Shown here: piece by piece, positions 8,723-16,839 of the stretch
How positions within the stretch are numbered: the stretch's first letter is position 1
Layout of the letters: each line of letters starts with the position of its first letter
NCBI GenBank assembly: GCA_002699585.1
Contig: PABP01000021.1
Location: 1 to 64,000, forward strand
Length of the DNA stretch: 64,000 bases
Origin: Anaerolineaceae bacterium
GTDB lineage: Bacteria > Chloroflexota > Anaerolineae > Aggregatilineales > Phototrophicaceae
Direction: 5' to 3'
Program-made: the position numbers and the translations under genes
The notes under the pieces: model-generated
What the model was told of the DNA's origin: nothing
Databases searched by the model: none
Seen by the model: only the letters and a program-made list of their open reading frames with translations

Positions 8723-8880
8723 TCTGTTACCTGTCGTCTTTAAACACCTTGAGTGGCATCAGTTGCAAAGTCGCTGGTTCTAACTCGGATAGGTTGCAAT
8801 GTGTTAGACTGTACTGTCTATGCTGATGCAATAAGTCGCGTCGATAAGTCGTGTGTTGATTCTAAGATAGTGTAGCGAAA

Positions 8881-8901
8881 AGGCTATTATTGCGATAGCC
8901 T
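8881..8901. promoter_or_regulatory. inverted repeat upstream of the PLP enzyme
   Basis: AGGCTAT and ATAGCCT are perfect 7-base arms around a 7-base spacer, 63 bases upstream of the start at 8964, in a 241-bp divergent intergenic region. It could be an operator for either divergent gene or a leader hairpin. No regulator can be named. Confidence 0.35.
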
Positions 8902-8963
8902 GCGAGTTTCGTATGCGCTTTTGATCATTGCACTTTTGATTAGTCTGTATCTGTGGAGAATAT

Positions 8964-10226
8964 ATGATGAGCCAGTTTGACGCCAGCGCCGTGCGTATGA
9001 TGTTCCCAAGTTTGAATATCCCTGCGGAAAGTGGCAATTTGCCTGTTTTCTTCGATAATCCGGGTGGGACGCAAGTTCCCCAAATGGTGATTGATGCTGT
9101 TACGGATGTGTACCGCAGGGCGAATGCGATCCCAGGTGGCCACTTTGCGACAAGCAAACGCAGTGAAGTTTTGTTCAATGCGGCTCATGAAGCGATGGCG
9201 GACTTCTTCAACGCACAAAGTCCGAATGAAATCGTCTTTGGCATGAACACGACCACGCTCAATTTCGCTCTGTCCAGGGCGTTAGGGCATCGTGTGCAGT
9301 CCGGTGACGAAATCGTGCTGACGCGCATGGACCACGATGCGAATATTTCTCCCTGGCTTCGTCTGGCTCAGGATCAAGACCTGACGGTGAAATGGGCTGA
9401 CATCCACACCGAGGATTGCACGCTCGATATGGCTAGCCTGGAAGCAGCTTTGTCGGAACGTACGCGGATTGTGGCAACGGTTCACGCCTCAAATGCTGTT
9501 GGTACGATTAACCCGGTATCCGCGATTGCCGATATGGCCCATGCTGTCGGTGCCGTCTATGTGATGGATGCTGTCCAGAGCGTGCCACACGAACCTATTG
9601 ATGTGCAGGTCATCGGCTGTGACTTCCTGCTGTGTTCCTCTTATAAATTCTTTGGGCCGCATCTGGGCGTGATGTACGGTCGCTATGACTTGCTCGATGA
9701 ACTACCTGCCTACCAGGTGCGGCCAGCCAAACCCAAACCGCCTGCAAAGTGGGAAACAGGTGTCCAGAGCTTCGAGGCCATCAATGGCATCAACGGCACG
9801 ATCCAATACCTCGAACAGATTGGTGCCCAATATGGCGAAGGTGAGTTCCCCGAATATACAGGTCGTCGGCAGCTTTTGAAGCGTGCTATGGCCGCGACGA
9901 AGTTGTACGAAGCTGACTTGGCCGCATATTTGATCGAAGGCCTACAGAGCATCCCTGGCGTGCAAATCTATGGCATCACGGACCTCAATCGCATGATGGA
10001 TCGCGTACCGACGGTGTCCTTCACGGTGGAAGGGCACTTACCAGAGCATGTCGGCAAACATCTCGCGGATCGTGACATCTACCTGTGGACAGGCGACTAT
10101 TACGCTATCGAGATTATGAAGCGTCTGGATCACAGCGCACACGGCATGGTGCGCGTCGGATTGGCACACTACAATACCCGTAATGAAGTTGATCGCTTAC
10201 TGGAAGCAATCAAAGAATTAGCCTAA
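8964..10226 (+). CDS. class-V aminotransferase, cysteine-desulfurase-like (VC1184 type)
   Basis: This is a PLP-dependent fold-type I enzyme of 420 residues. The PLP lysine is K228 in SSYKFFGPH, with the cofactor Asp in VMDAVQSVPHE and the early FFDNPGGTQVP motif. It resembles the cysteine desulfurase-like family sometimes called VC1184, not true SufS or IscS. The SufS catalytic-Cys loop (RTGHHC) appears here as WTGDYY, with Tyr where Cys should be. It therefore probably does not mobilise sulfur from cysteine by the usual persulfide route. The substrate is unknown. The start has a GGAG site seven bases before ATG. It has no suf/isc neighbours and stands as a single gene. Confidence 0.85.
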   Translation: MMSQFDASAVRMMFPSLNIPAESGNLPVFFDNPGGTQVPQMVIDAVTDVYRRANAIPGGHFATSKRSEVLFNAAHEAMADFFNAQSPNEIVFGMNTTTLNFALSRALGHRVQSGDEIVLTRMDHDANISPWLRLAQDQDLTVKWADIHTEDCTLDMASLEAALSERTRIVATVHASNAVGTINPVSAIADMAHAVGAVYVMDAVQSVPHEPIDVQVIGCDFLLCSSYKFFGPHLGVMYGRYDLLDELPAYQVRPAKPKPPAKWETGVQSFEAINGINGTIQYLEQIGAQYGEGEFPEYTGRRQLLKRAMAATKLYEADLAAYLIEGLQSIPGVQIYGITDLNRMMDRVPTVSFTVEGHLPEHVGKHLADRDIYLWTGDYYAIEIMKRLDHSAHGMVRVGLAHYNTRNEVDRLLEAIKELA

Positions 10227-10253
10227 GTCCCGACTGTGTGACGAGCCAGCGCC

Positions 10254-11420
10254 CTATTGTTCCTGGCTCGTCAAATAATCCAGCGTAGCCAATCCCAGCA
10301 CGATCAGTTGCTGCAAACCCTGGATGACGGGCTTAGTCTCAATGTATTCGTCTAGACGATGGGCATTACCGCCGCAGGTGATGCCGATGGTGACGGTTGG
10401 GCAGCCCGCATGCAGCGGAATATTGCCATCGGTGCTGCCATTTTCCAGGCCAGCATTGACACCCTGTTGCTCAAGTATCTGCAATGCGCCCGTAAGCAGC
10501 GGATGGTCAAGGGCAATACTGCCCGCCGGACGATCCCCAACCACTTCCGTGCTGAATGTGACTTCGTTGGTATTGGCTGTCTCGATGAGACGATGGACAT
10601 GCTGTTTCAGACGTTCCAGCTCGATCTGGCTTTCCGACCGTAAATCAAGCCAGAACTCCGCTGACGGAGCGATAACGTTGATCCCTTGACCGCCGTTGAT
10701 GACACCGATGTTTAATGAGGTCCGGGGTTCGGTCGGAATTGCCACATGGGTGATGCGTGTTGCGAGCTGGACCAGCGCATGCAGTGAACTCTCGCGACCA
10801 TAGTGGACCCAGCTATGCCCACCGCCGGATGTAGCCGTCACCTTCAGCCTGTGGACAGCAATACCCGCATGATAAACATAGCCAAAGGCGAGTCCTTCCA
10901 GGTTGATGACTGCGCCGACGCGATCTTCAAGCTTCTTAAATGCAGTGCGTACGCCACATAAGTCGCCCAGACCTTCTTCACCCACTGTTGCCACAAACCA
11001 GATGTCCGTTGCGGGTGTGATGTCATGATCGATAAGCCATTTGCGGAAAGCGACCATCCCGGCAACACCCATGCAGTTATCGCCCAAACCAGGGCCATAG
11101 ATCAGATCGCCTTCCTCGCGGATCGTCAGGTCCGTTTCCGCTGGGAAGACGGTATCAATGTGTGCCATGACCATCAAAGCGGGTGCGTTGCGATCTTGCC
11201 CTGGTAGCAGGCCGTAAACGTTGTTGATGTCATCACGCTCGACGTGTTGCAAGCCCATATCGTCGAATTGCTGCTCGACGAATTCTGCTCGTACGCGCTC
11301 TTCGAAGGTCGGGGCAGGTATCTGTTGTACCTTGATGCCAAAGTCAATTGCCCAATCGCGCAAGCGCTTGAGGTCAGTCCAGTCGGTTGTGTGTAAGAGG
11401 TGTTCAACGAGATCTTTCAT
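10254..11420 (-). CDS. M20 family metallopeptidase (PepT-like)
   Basis: This is a 388-residue dizinc exopeptidase or amidohydrolase. Zinc and catalytic motifs are all present: AHIDTVFP (His ligand and Asp), GPGLGDNCMG (bridging Asp), VGEEGLGD (catalytic Glu and ligand Glu), STDGN and HRLDEYIE (last His ligand). The dimerisation domain is inserted at about 185-300. There is no signal peptide, so it acts in the cytoplasm, probably on small peptides. It is convergent with the PLP enzyme, leaving only 27 bp. The closest named relatives are tripeptidase T and allied M20 peptidases. The exact substrate cannot be read from sequence. Confidence 0.85.
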   Translation of the reverse strand: MKDLVEHLLHTTDWTDLKRLRDWAIDFGIKVQQIPAPTFEERVRAEFVEQQFDDMGLQHVERDDINNVYGLLPGQDRNAPALMVMAHIDTVFPAETDLTIREEGDLIYGPGLGDNCMGVAGMVAFRKWLIDHDITPATDIWFVATVGEEGLGDLCGVRTAFKKLEDRVGAVINLEGLAFGYVYHAGIAVHRLKVTATSGGGHSWVHYGRESSLHALVQLATRITHVAIPTEPRTSLNIGVINGGQGINVIAPSAEFWLDLRSESQIELERLKQHVHRLIETANTNEVTFSTEVVGDRPAGSIALDHPLLTGALQILEQQGVNAGLENGSTDGNIPLHAGCPTVTIGITCGGNAHRLDEYIETKPVIQGLQQLIVLGLATLDYLTSQEQ

Positions 11421-11435
11421 GTTCTTGATGTCAGA

Positions 11436-11449
11436 GCACCCTTGGGTGC
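11436..11449. promoter_or_regulatory. perfect palindrome upstream of the M20 peptidase
   Basis: GCACCC-TT-GGGTGC lies 16-29 bases before the peptidase start on the minus strand. It could be an operator or a small leader hairpin near the ribosome site. The rest of 11421-11775 (355 bases) holds no supported gene. An open frame at 11400-11681 lacks a credible start site and overlaps the peptidase gene's start. A -10-like TATAAT at 11738-11743 probably serves the next gene. Confidence 0.35.
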
Positions 11450-11737
11450 CTGCACTGCGTTCCCTTCTATGCTATACTCTTCTTGCGAATCCACACCCAG
11501 CACAACTGATCCAGTGCCAGCGCAAAATGCCATCAAATACCCGGTGAGGCTTGATTTCTTAAATAGTCGCGCTGTTGGTGAAGTATCCGTAACACGGTTT
11601 GTCTGTTGGTACTGTACACAAAGTTATCAAGCAATCAAGAGCCGAGATGCTCAACTTGAATACAAAGAATCTGATGAATAAATTGCCCCCTTTGGGTATG
11701 TATTTTTGATTTGTTATTAGGGACAGTGCAAACAGTA

Positions 11738-11743
11738 TATAAT
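11738..11743 (+). promoter_or_regulatory. -10 element for the atypical regulator
   Basis: A consensus TATAAT hexamer sits 32 bases before the GTG start at 11776. The best -35-like sequence (TTGTTA, 11711) is 21 bases away, too far for a standard promoter, so an activator may be needed. Confidence 0.35.
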
Positions 11744-11775
11744 TCTACTTTGGGGCCACGGGAAGGGGATTCATA

Positions 11776-12447
11776 GTGGCAGCGAAAGTCGTCTATGTAG
11801 GCGAAAATAGAGGTTTCTTAAGGGGCCTACAAAAGCGATACATAACGTTCCATGTTCGGTCTGGTAAACGAGCGATTGATGTCGCGCAGGAAGAAAATGC
11901 CGCTGTCGTCGTATTGGATGCGGCATCTTTAGGTACAACAGGTGAGCGCATCTGTACGCGCCTGCGTTCTGCGTTGTCTGATGCCAGTCTGATTCATATC
12001 TATGATCATAAGCCCGTCGCCAAATCGGAACATGCTGACGAGGTGTTGGTGATGCCCTTTACATCACGCAAATTGAACAACTGTGTGGAGCGTGTCCTCA
12101 ATGTAGCCACAGTGCACGCCGATGATCTGTTGGTATGCGGTCCTTTTGCCATGAGTGTGGATAAGCGTATTTTGCTGGCGCATGGCCAGGAAATCAGCCT
12201 ATCACCGAAGCAAGTGGCACTCTTACAGGCATTTTTCAGCCATCCTAATGAAATTTTAGACCGTGCGTGGTTGATGCAGAATGTCTGGGATACGACTTAT
12301 ACAGGCGATACACGCACCCTGGATGTCCATATACGCTGGGTGCGCCGTGTGCTGGAAGATGGCGGCAAACGTCCTAAATTCTTAAAAACGGTGCGAGGGC
12401 GCGGCTATCGCCTGGAAGTGAGTACCTCGTCAGTGGATGCCAAATAG
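11776..12447 (+). CDS. response regulator with degenerate receiver, winged-helix
   Basis: This is a 223-residue DNA-binding protein built like OmpR/PhoB. The winged helix (about 120-215) is intact: SLSPKQVALLQAFF, TLDVHIRWVRRVLED, TVRGRGYRLE. The receiver-like half (1-110) is not. The acidic pair of a normal VDDE is replaced by VGEN. A possible phospho-Asp is kept in VVVLDAAS (D48), but the conserved Thr/Ser region reads LIHIYD and the conserved Lys reads LVMPFT (Met for Lys). It is therefore probably not controlled by ordinary phosphorylation. The GTG start at 11776 has GAAGGGGA before it. No kinase is adjacent. Targets are unknown. Confidence 0.8.
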   Translation: MAAKVVYVGENRGFLRGLQKRYITFHVRSGKRAIDVAQEENAAVVVLDAASLGTTGERICTRLRSALSDASLIHIYDHKPVAKSEHADEVLVMPFTSRKLNNCVERVLNVATVHADDLLVCGPFAMSVDKRILLAHGQEISLSPKQVALLQAFFSHPNEILDRAWLMQNVWDTTYTGDTRTLDVHIRWVRRVLEDGGKRPKFLKTVRGRGYRLEVSTSSVDAK

Positions 12448-12473
12448 CCCGCATACCACACTTAATAGAAAGC

Positions 12474-12500
12474 AAAAAACCGCCCCAAAAGGGCGGTTTT
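12474..12500. terminator. bidirectional intrinsic terminator
   Basis: ACCGCCC-CAAAA-GGGCGGT is flanked by an A-run on the left and TTTT on the right. It serves the atypical regulator on the plus strand and rpsT on the minus strand. Confidence 0.85.
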
Positions 12501-12525
12501 CTGTGTCAGATTATAGAAACGGTGC

Positions 12526-12795
12526 CTACTCAGCGGACATCGCCGCAAGCTGCTTCATCAAGCGGCTTTTACGACGAGCGGCATTACGCGGGTGTACAAC
12601 ACCACGACGAGCCAGCATGTCCAGATCCTTGACGGCTGCGCGCGTAGCGGTTTCAGCAGCAGTCTTGTCGCCCGATGCAATAGCAGCGCGTGCACGCTTG
12701 ACAAGCGTACGGGTGCGGTTGCGGAATGTGCGATTGAAAGTACGGCGTTTCTCATTCTGACGAATGCGCTTTAGTGCAGATGCGTGGTTCGCCAT
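12526..12795 (-). CDS. rpsT: 30S ribosomal protein S20
   Basis: This is an 89-residue, Lys/Arg/Ala-rich helical protein. It begins MANHASALKRIRQNEKRR and carries the S20 core (RTLVKRARAAI, AVKDLDMLARRGVVHPRNAARRKSRL). S20 binds 16S rRNA early in 30S assembly. The length is normal. GAGGTAAC lies about eight bases before the ATG. The transcript ends at the shared terminator 26 bases downstream. A short palindrome in its leader (12843-12858) may be regulatory. Confidence 0.95.
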   Translation of the reverse strand: MANHASALKRIRQNEKRRTFNRTFRNRTRTLVKRARAAIASGDKTAAETATRAAVKDLDMLARRGVVHPRNAARRKSRLMKQLAAMSAE

Positions 12796-12842
12796 AAGTT
12801 ACCTCATCTTGACAGCGTTTGCTGCGTTCAAATAAAAACGAA

Positions 12843-12858
12843 GTCTCATCAATGAGAC
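12843..12858. promoter_or_regulatory. palindrome in the rpsT leader
   Basis: GTCTCAT-CA-ATGAGAC is a perfect 7-bp stem with a 2-base gap, 48 bases upstream of the rpsT start. The position suits either an operator or an S20 autoregulatory hairpin. S20 autoregulation is known in E. coli, but this element is not recognisably related. Confidence 0.3.
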
Positions 12859-12907
12859 ATATACGATAAAGATTGTAGCAAAGACAGTGCATACCTGTCT
12901 AGGCTGC

Positions 12908-14002
12908 TTATGCAATGACCTGAATCACAATAGCAGCGATAGCCCCGAAGTTTAGTAGCACCAGCAAGCCAACTATGGCTTTTAGCCCACCAGAGACAGT
13001 TTCGACTGTGCCCGGTAAGCGAGTTGCTTTTATCGAAGGGGGAATCAGACGAAACATCTCCTTGGGGTCTTCTTCCGCTTCTGCATCCTCATCATCAAAC
13101 AGGAAATCCGCCCCGGAAGGATCACTCAGTTGCTCAATGCTATCAATCTGGCTGAGGTCGGTGAAGTCATCTTCACTAAAGACATCATCAGCAACTAAAT
13201 CCGTGTCGAAGTCCTCGAGGAAATCATCGTCACCCGATGGACTCATTGTCGGCGCTGGAGCAGGTGATGCTGGAGCAGGCGAGGCTGGGGCAGGCGATGT
13301 TGAGTGAGGCTCGTCAAGCGGTGCATCGCCAAAGAGATTGTCATCAAACGCGCTGTCGCCAAAACTTGTTTCATCAAAACTCGTATCGTCAAAGCTGCTG
13401 AATGCTGCATTGCTTTCAGCAGTAGCGCTCCCAAAGACATCAATGGCCTCAGAAGAGTCATCTTTGAAAGCACCTGAAGACGGCTGTTGTTGATCGGCTC
13501 CTGGCGCTGGTGCTCCGCCCAGGTTCAGGCTATTGACCCAGCTATCGTAATCGTTGGAAGATAACGATGGCGGCTGGTAATTGCTGCTGGCGCTGCTCGT
13601 TGCTATCGTATCATCCCATTCGGGCTGGGATGTTGCCGTATTGTCGGAAATGTCAAAAGCATTATCTGGGTCAGCGTCGAAGTCGAAGTCGGAAAATGGC
13701 TGTGCCGTATCGGTCGTGCTGAATGGGCTTTCTGGCTCCGGGGGTGTTTCGGGTACAGCCGGTTCGAGTGCTTCAAGTCCCTTCTGCGCACGTTCATTCG
13801 ATGGGTTGATGACGAGGACATTCTCCAGGCAAGTGCGTTGTTCCTCTTTGGTATCGACAACGGCACTCAGCCAGAGCCAGGCTTCTTCATTGTAATCGTC
13901 GAGTTCGATGGCTTTTTCGAGCAAAGCGCGGGCTTCTATTTTATTACCTGCTTGATAAGCATCTACGCCTGCACGGATCATGCCTTCCACATTGGCTGGC
14001 AT
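12908..14002 (-). CDS. TPR-start protein with long acidic linker and C-terminal membrane anchor
   Basis: This is a 364-residue protein in three parts. Residues 8-80 are two TPR-like helix pairs (AGVDAYQAGNKIEARALLEKA, then EEAWLWLSAVVD, NPSNERAQKGLEAL). Residues 80-310 are low-complexity and strongly acidic, rich in Asp, Ser, Phe, Pro, including a run of PAPAS repeats. Residues about 340-362 form one hydrophobic helix (AIVGLLVLLNFGAIAAIVIQ). The TPR head probably sits in the cytoplasm, with the tail anchored in the membrane. GAGGAG lies seven to eight bases before the ATG. Many Chloroflexota proteins share this TPR-linker-anchor plan, but no function can be given. Confidence 0.75.
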   Translation of the reverse strand: MPANVEGMIRAGVDAYQAGNKIEARALLEKAIELDDYNEEAWLWLSAVVDTKEEQRTCLENVLVINPSNERAQKGLEALEPAVPETPPEPESPFSTTDTAQPFSDFDFDADPDNAFDISDNTATSQPEWDDTIATSSASSNYQPPSLSSNDYDSWVNSLNLGGAPAPGADQQQPSSGAFKDDSSEAIDVFGSATAESNAAFSSFDDTSFDETSFGDSAFDDNLFGDAPLDEPHSTSPAPASPAPASPAPAPTMSPSGDDDFLEDFDTDLVADDVFSEDDFTDLSQIDSIEQLSDPSGADFLFDDEDAEAEEDPKEMFRLIPPSIKATRLPGTVETVSGGLKAIVGLLVLLNFGAIAAIVIQVIA

Positions 14003-14182
14003 AAGAGATACTCCTCATGAGTGATTACATGCAACATCGTTCTACAATATCATCATAGTAACATGGAATAATGATCTGCGTAGCAAAAGACTGTGTGGAT
14101 TCTTGTTTGGGCCACCGCTTGCGATAGGGATGTTTTGAGGGTGGAAATTCCTATGGGAATGCTGTCACATATAGTATTGGAA

Positions 14183-14209
14183 GCTCGCCAGGGCCATTCA
14201 TATGCGAGC
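14183..14209 (+). promoter_or_regulatory. leader stem-loop before the CDF transporter
   Basis: GCTCGC (14183) and GCGAGC (14204) can pair around a 15-base loop, just after a -10-like TATAGT (14171-14176) and before the ribosome site GAAGGG. It does not match any metal riboswitch I know. It may simply be a leader hairpin or an operator. Confidence 0.3.
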
Positions 14210-14234
14210 GAGACTGTAAGAAGGGTATAACTTC

Positions 14235-15143
14235 TTGAATCGGACTGTATTACAACGTTATGCTTGGTTGTCGATTGTCGCAGCTGTACTCACCATCGCA
14301 CTAAAAACGAGTGCTTATTGGTTGTCAGGCTCGGTTGGCTTGCTCTCAGATGCGATGGAATCGGGTGTTAATCTGGTGGCGGCTATTGTCACCCTCGTTG
14401 CCCTGATGATTGCCGCACGTCCGCCGGATGAAACTCATAATTACGGCCATGATAAAGCCGAGTATTTTTCCAGTGGTGTTGAGGGGACGCTCATCCTATT
14501 GGCGGCAGTTGGTATTGCCTATGCCAGTATTGAGCGCTTACTTAACCCGCAGCCTCTAGATCAAGTCGGCTTGGGTTTAGTCGTATCCATTATCGCCTCT
14601 GTCGTTAATCTGGTTGTTGCCCAGGTGTTGCTCAAGGCTGGCAAAAAGCACGATTCGATTGCCCTTGAAGCTGATGCCCACCACTTGATGACGGATGTCT
14701 GGACATCAGCAGGTGTTGTAGTGGCTGTTCTCGCGGTGATGCTAACCGGTTGGCAGTGGTTGGACCCGATATTTGCGTTGGCGGTCGCGGCGAATATTCT
14801 GTGGTCAGGTATCAAGCTGATTAAGCGCTCTGCCGGGGGATTGATGGATAGTGCTTTTGACGATGAGACATTAGCCAGCGTCACCAGTGTGCTGCAAAAG
14901 TACGAAACGGACGGCATCACCTGGCATGGCTTGCGAACACGACGGTCAGGCGCGCGTCAATTTATGTCGGTGCATATTCTGGTTCCAGGCGCATGGAGCG
15001 TCAAACGAGGTCACGATTTGCTGGAACGTGTCGAAGGTGACATCCGGCAGATTTTGCCCCGTGTGGTCATCGTAACACACCTGGAACCTGTTGAAGACCC
15101 GGTATCTCAGGAAGATATTTCCATTCAACCTATCCGTGAGTGA
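14235..15143 (+). CDS. cation diffusion facilitator (CDF) metal exporter
   Basis: This is a membrane antiporter of 302 residues exporting a divalent metal (Zn, Fe, Mn or Co). It has about six membrane helices followed by a cytoplasmic ferredoxin-like dimerisation domain (about 210-290). Helix 2 carries [14 protein letters not shown] and helix 5 carries [13 protein letters not shown], the H-x3-D half of the transport site. After helix 2 comes the family [14 protein letters not shown] loop. The start is TTG at 14235 with GAAGGG about nine bases upstream. No metal-responsive regulator is adjacent, so the metal cannot be assigned. Confidence 0.88.
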   Translation: MNRTVLQRYAWLSIVAAVLTIALKTSAYWLSGSVGLLSDAMESGVNLVAAIVTLVALMIAARPPDETHNYGHDKAEYFSSGVEGTLILLAAVGIAYASIERLLNPQPLDQVGLGLVVSIIASVVNLVVAQVLLKAGKKHDSIALEADAHHLMTDVWTSAGVVVAVLAVMLTGWQWLDPIFALAVAANILWSGIKLIKRSAGGLMDSAFDDETLASVTSVLQKYETDGITWHGLRTRRSGARQFMSVHILVPGAWSVKRGHDLLERVEGDIRQILPRVVIVTHLEPVEDPVSQEDISIQPIRE

Positions 15144-15161
15144 GCCATTAACTGAGCAGCT

Positions 15162-16478
15162 TTATGAGTACTGGACCAAAGCAGCCCAATAGCCTTCCAA
15201 TGTAGGCGTTTCTAAAGTTAGTTTACCACCCTCTGGTTGAACTTCTGATGCTTCTGAGTGCCATGCGGCCTTGCGGATGTCCATCCAGCGCACGCTCACT
15301 GGCGTATCTGCGTCGATTATCAGCCGCACATTGCCACCCTCAGGGAAGAACACGCCATATTCTACGCCGGGGTTGGCGATGCAGTAGGCTTCATTTTGAC
15401 TGCGGAATTCGATCAGGTCGAGATGCGGCTCACACTGGGTGATGGTCATTGCGTCTGTGAATTGGCGCAATGCATGGATATGCTTTTGGGCGATGTCGCT
15501 TAGGCCTAAGCCATGAGGCGGTCGGTGGAAACGGGCGGATGCCACCCCGCCGAAAACCGCCCGCCACAAGCGTTCCTGGGCATCCCGATGGGTGCCATAT
15601 TGACCCGTATTGGCCCCATAAATCTTGACCATATTCATCGGGCGCAACTGGCCGCTCTCAAGAATGCGCTGACGGACAGACTGTAAGTTTTTCCAATGGT
15701 TCAGCCCCACATTATGGTTGTTCTGTGAGACATCGACGAAGCCGTACAATTCAGGATGATCCAGCGTGGCATTGTGCTGTGGGTCAGTCAGGTCCCAGGC
15801 ATCCCACATTTCAGTGACGTATACCGTTTTCCCGGCAGCCCCCGCCTTCTGTTTAATCTGTGTTGCCCAGTATTTTCCCCACTCCGGCGATTCGTTGGTT
15901 TCATTGTCCATGCAGTACAATACATTGGGATACTTGAGCGAAATTTCCAGCAACCAATCGACAAGCTGGTGTTGATAGGGCAGGAGGACCGTGTTGTTTT
16001 CTAGTGCAGGCACGCTGCGGAAGAAGGCACTTTCGCGTCGGCCAGGGTGCGTCTCAATGACTTCTTTGAGGCCGCTTGCTTCGGCTGTATAGGCGTGGTT
16101 GTTGCGCGGATTAAGCGGATTATCTTGCCAGGGCGCACGCGCAAAATCGAAACGATCCCATACCTCGATTTGGGCGATGATGCCGCGTTCTTGTGCCAGT
16201 GAGAGTAATCGCTCAAACTTTTCCCAGTAAACCGGGTTGGGCTGCGTCAGTTCGTAACTGCCATCCCCGTTCGGCAAAAACGGCCATACATCGCCCTCGT
16301 CTCGGCTGGACATCGTACAGCGTACATAGTTCCCACCAACTGAGGCCAGCAGATCAAGATGGGCTTCTAGATTGGCTATCTGGAAGAGATTGTCTTCCAC
16401 ACTACCGCCAATAAGCAGAACCGATTTGTCGTTATAGGACCAATAAAATGGATTTTTAGAGTCAGGTTTGAGTACCAT
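15162..16478 (-). CDS. glycoside-hydrolase-like TIM-barrel protein
   Basis: This is a 438-residue protein resembling cellulase/apiosidase-like (DUF4038-type) glycoside hydrolases. A TIM-barrel region (about 1-340) contains LEAHLDLLASVGGNYVRCTM, IIAQIEVWDRFDF, VLYCMDNETNESPEWG (a likely catalytic acid/base Glu) and VYVTEMWDAW (a possible second Glu). The C-terminal 100 residues look like a small beta domain (PGVEYGVFFPEGG, ADTPVSVRWMDIR), as in collagen- or carbohydrate-binding tails of such enzymes. There is no signal peptide, so it would act inside the cell. It is divergent from the giant secreted gene, sharing a 361-bp intergenic region. The substrate is unknown. Confidence 0.65.
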   Translation of the reverse strand: MVLKPDSKNPFYWSYNDKSVLLIGGSVEDNLFQIANLEAHLDLLASVGGNYVRCTMSSRDEGDVWPFLPNGDGSYELTQPNPVYWEKFERLLSLAQERGIIAQIEVWDRFDFARAPWQDNPLNPRNNHAYTAEASGLKEVIETHPGRRESAFFRSVPALENNTVLLPYQHQLVDWLLEISLKYPNVLYCMDNETNESPEWGKYWATQIKQKAGAAGKTVYVTEMWDAWDLTDPQHNATLDHPELYGFVDVSQNNHNVGLNHWKNLQSVRQRILESGQLRPMNMVKIYGANTGQYGTHRDAQERLWRAVFGGVASARFHRPPHGLGLSDIAQKHIHALRQFTDAMTITQCEPHLDLIEFRSQNEAYCIANPGVEYGVFFPEGGNVRLIIDADTPVSVRWMDIRKAAWHSEASEVQPEGGKLTLETPTLEGYWAALVQYS

Positions 16479-16839
16479 ACTAATCTTTCTTTACCTTATG
16501 AAGTTATTTGATCTGCTTGTGATTAGTCATGTGGATGATTTATGTGTGCGAAGCGTATTGTAACAATCTAGGCTCTAACTGGCGATAGATGTACAACACT
16601 GACGCTTGGAGGGCAAATAAATCGTCGTTATCACTATCTATTTATATAACAAACTAACTAGGTAGAATGTACGTAAAGAAATACGCATTAGTTGGTATTT
16701 ACAAAATTGTTATAAAACAATGTCGTCGGGTAACCTTAACGCTATTCGCCTATATAGTATGTTATCAGTGTAATTAACGGTAGGTACTTGCGTACCATAT
16801 TTTTTCCAACTCAATACTACGGAACGGGGTCGCCTAGCT
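16479..16839. promoter_or_regulatory. 361-bp AT-rich divergent control region of the giant gene
   Basis: No gene is seen here. Two elements stand out. ATTGTT-ATAA-AACAAT (16706-16721) is a 6-bp inverted repeat of operator type. GGTAC-TTGC-GTACC (16783-16796) followed by ATATTTTTT (to 16805) looks like a short intrinsic terminator, 35 bases before the ATG of the 6051-residue protein. A -10-like TATAGT at 16753-16758 could start that leader. The arrangement suggests attenuation or a 5' hairpin protecting a very long mRNA. Both are inferences. Confidence 0.4.

Noticed and set aside
8046-8783. 245-codon plus-strand frame opposite the GAF/PAS kinase
   Set aside because: The kinase has all motifs. 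This frame is Ser/Met-rich and lacks a ribosome site or any domain.
11400-11681. 93-codon plus-strand frame between the M20 peptidase and the atypical regulator
   Set aside because: It overlaps the peptidase start, has no ribosome site and has no recognisable content.
14183-14209. Metal riboswitch before the CDF transporter
   Set aside because: The hairpin does not contain the conserved blocks of the NiCo or yybP-ykoY manganese riboswitches. It is kept only as a leader hairpin.
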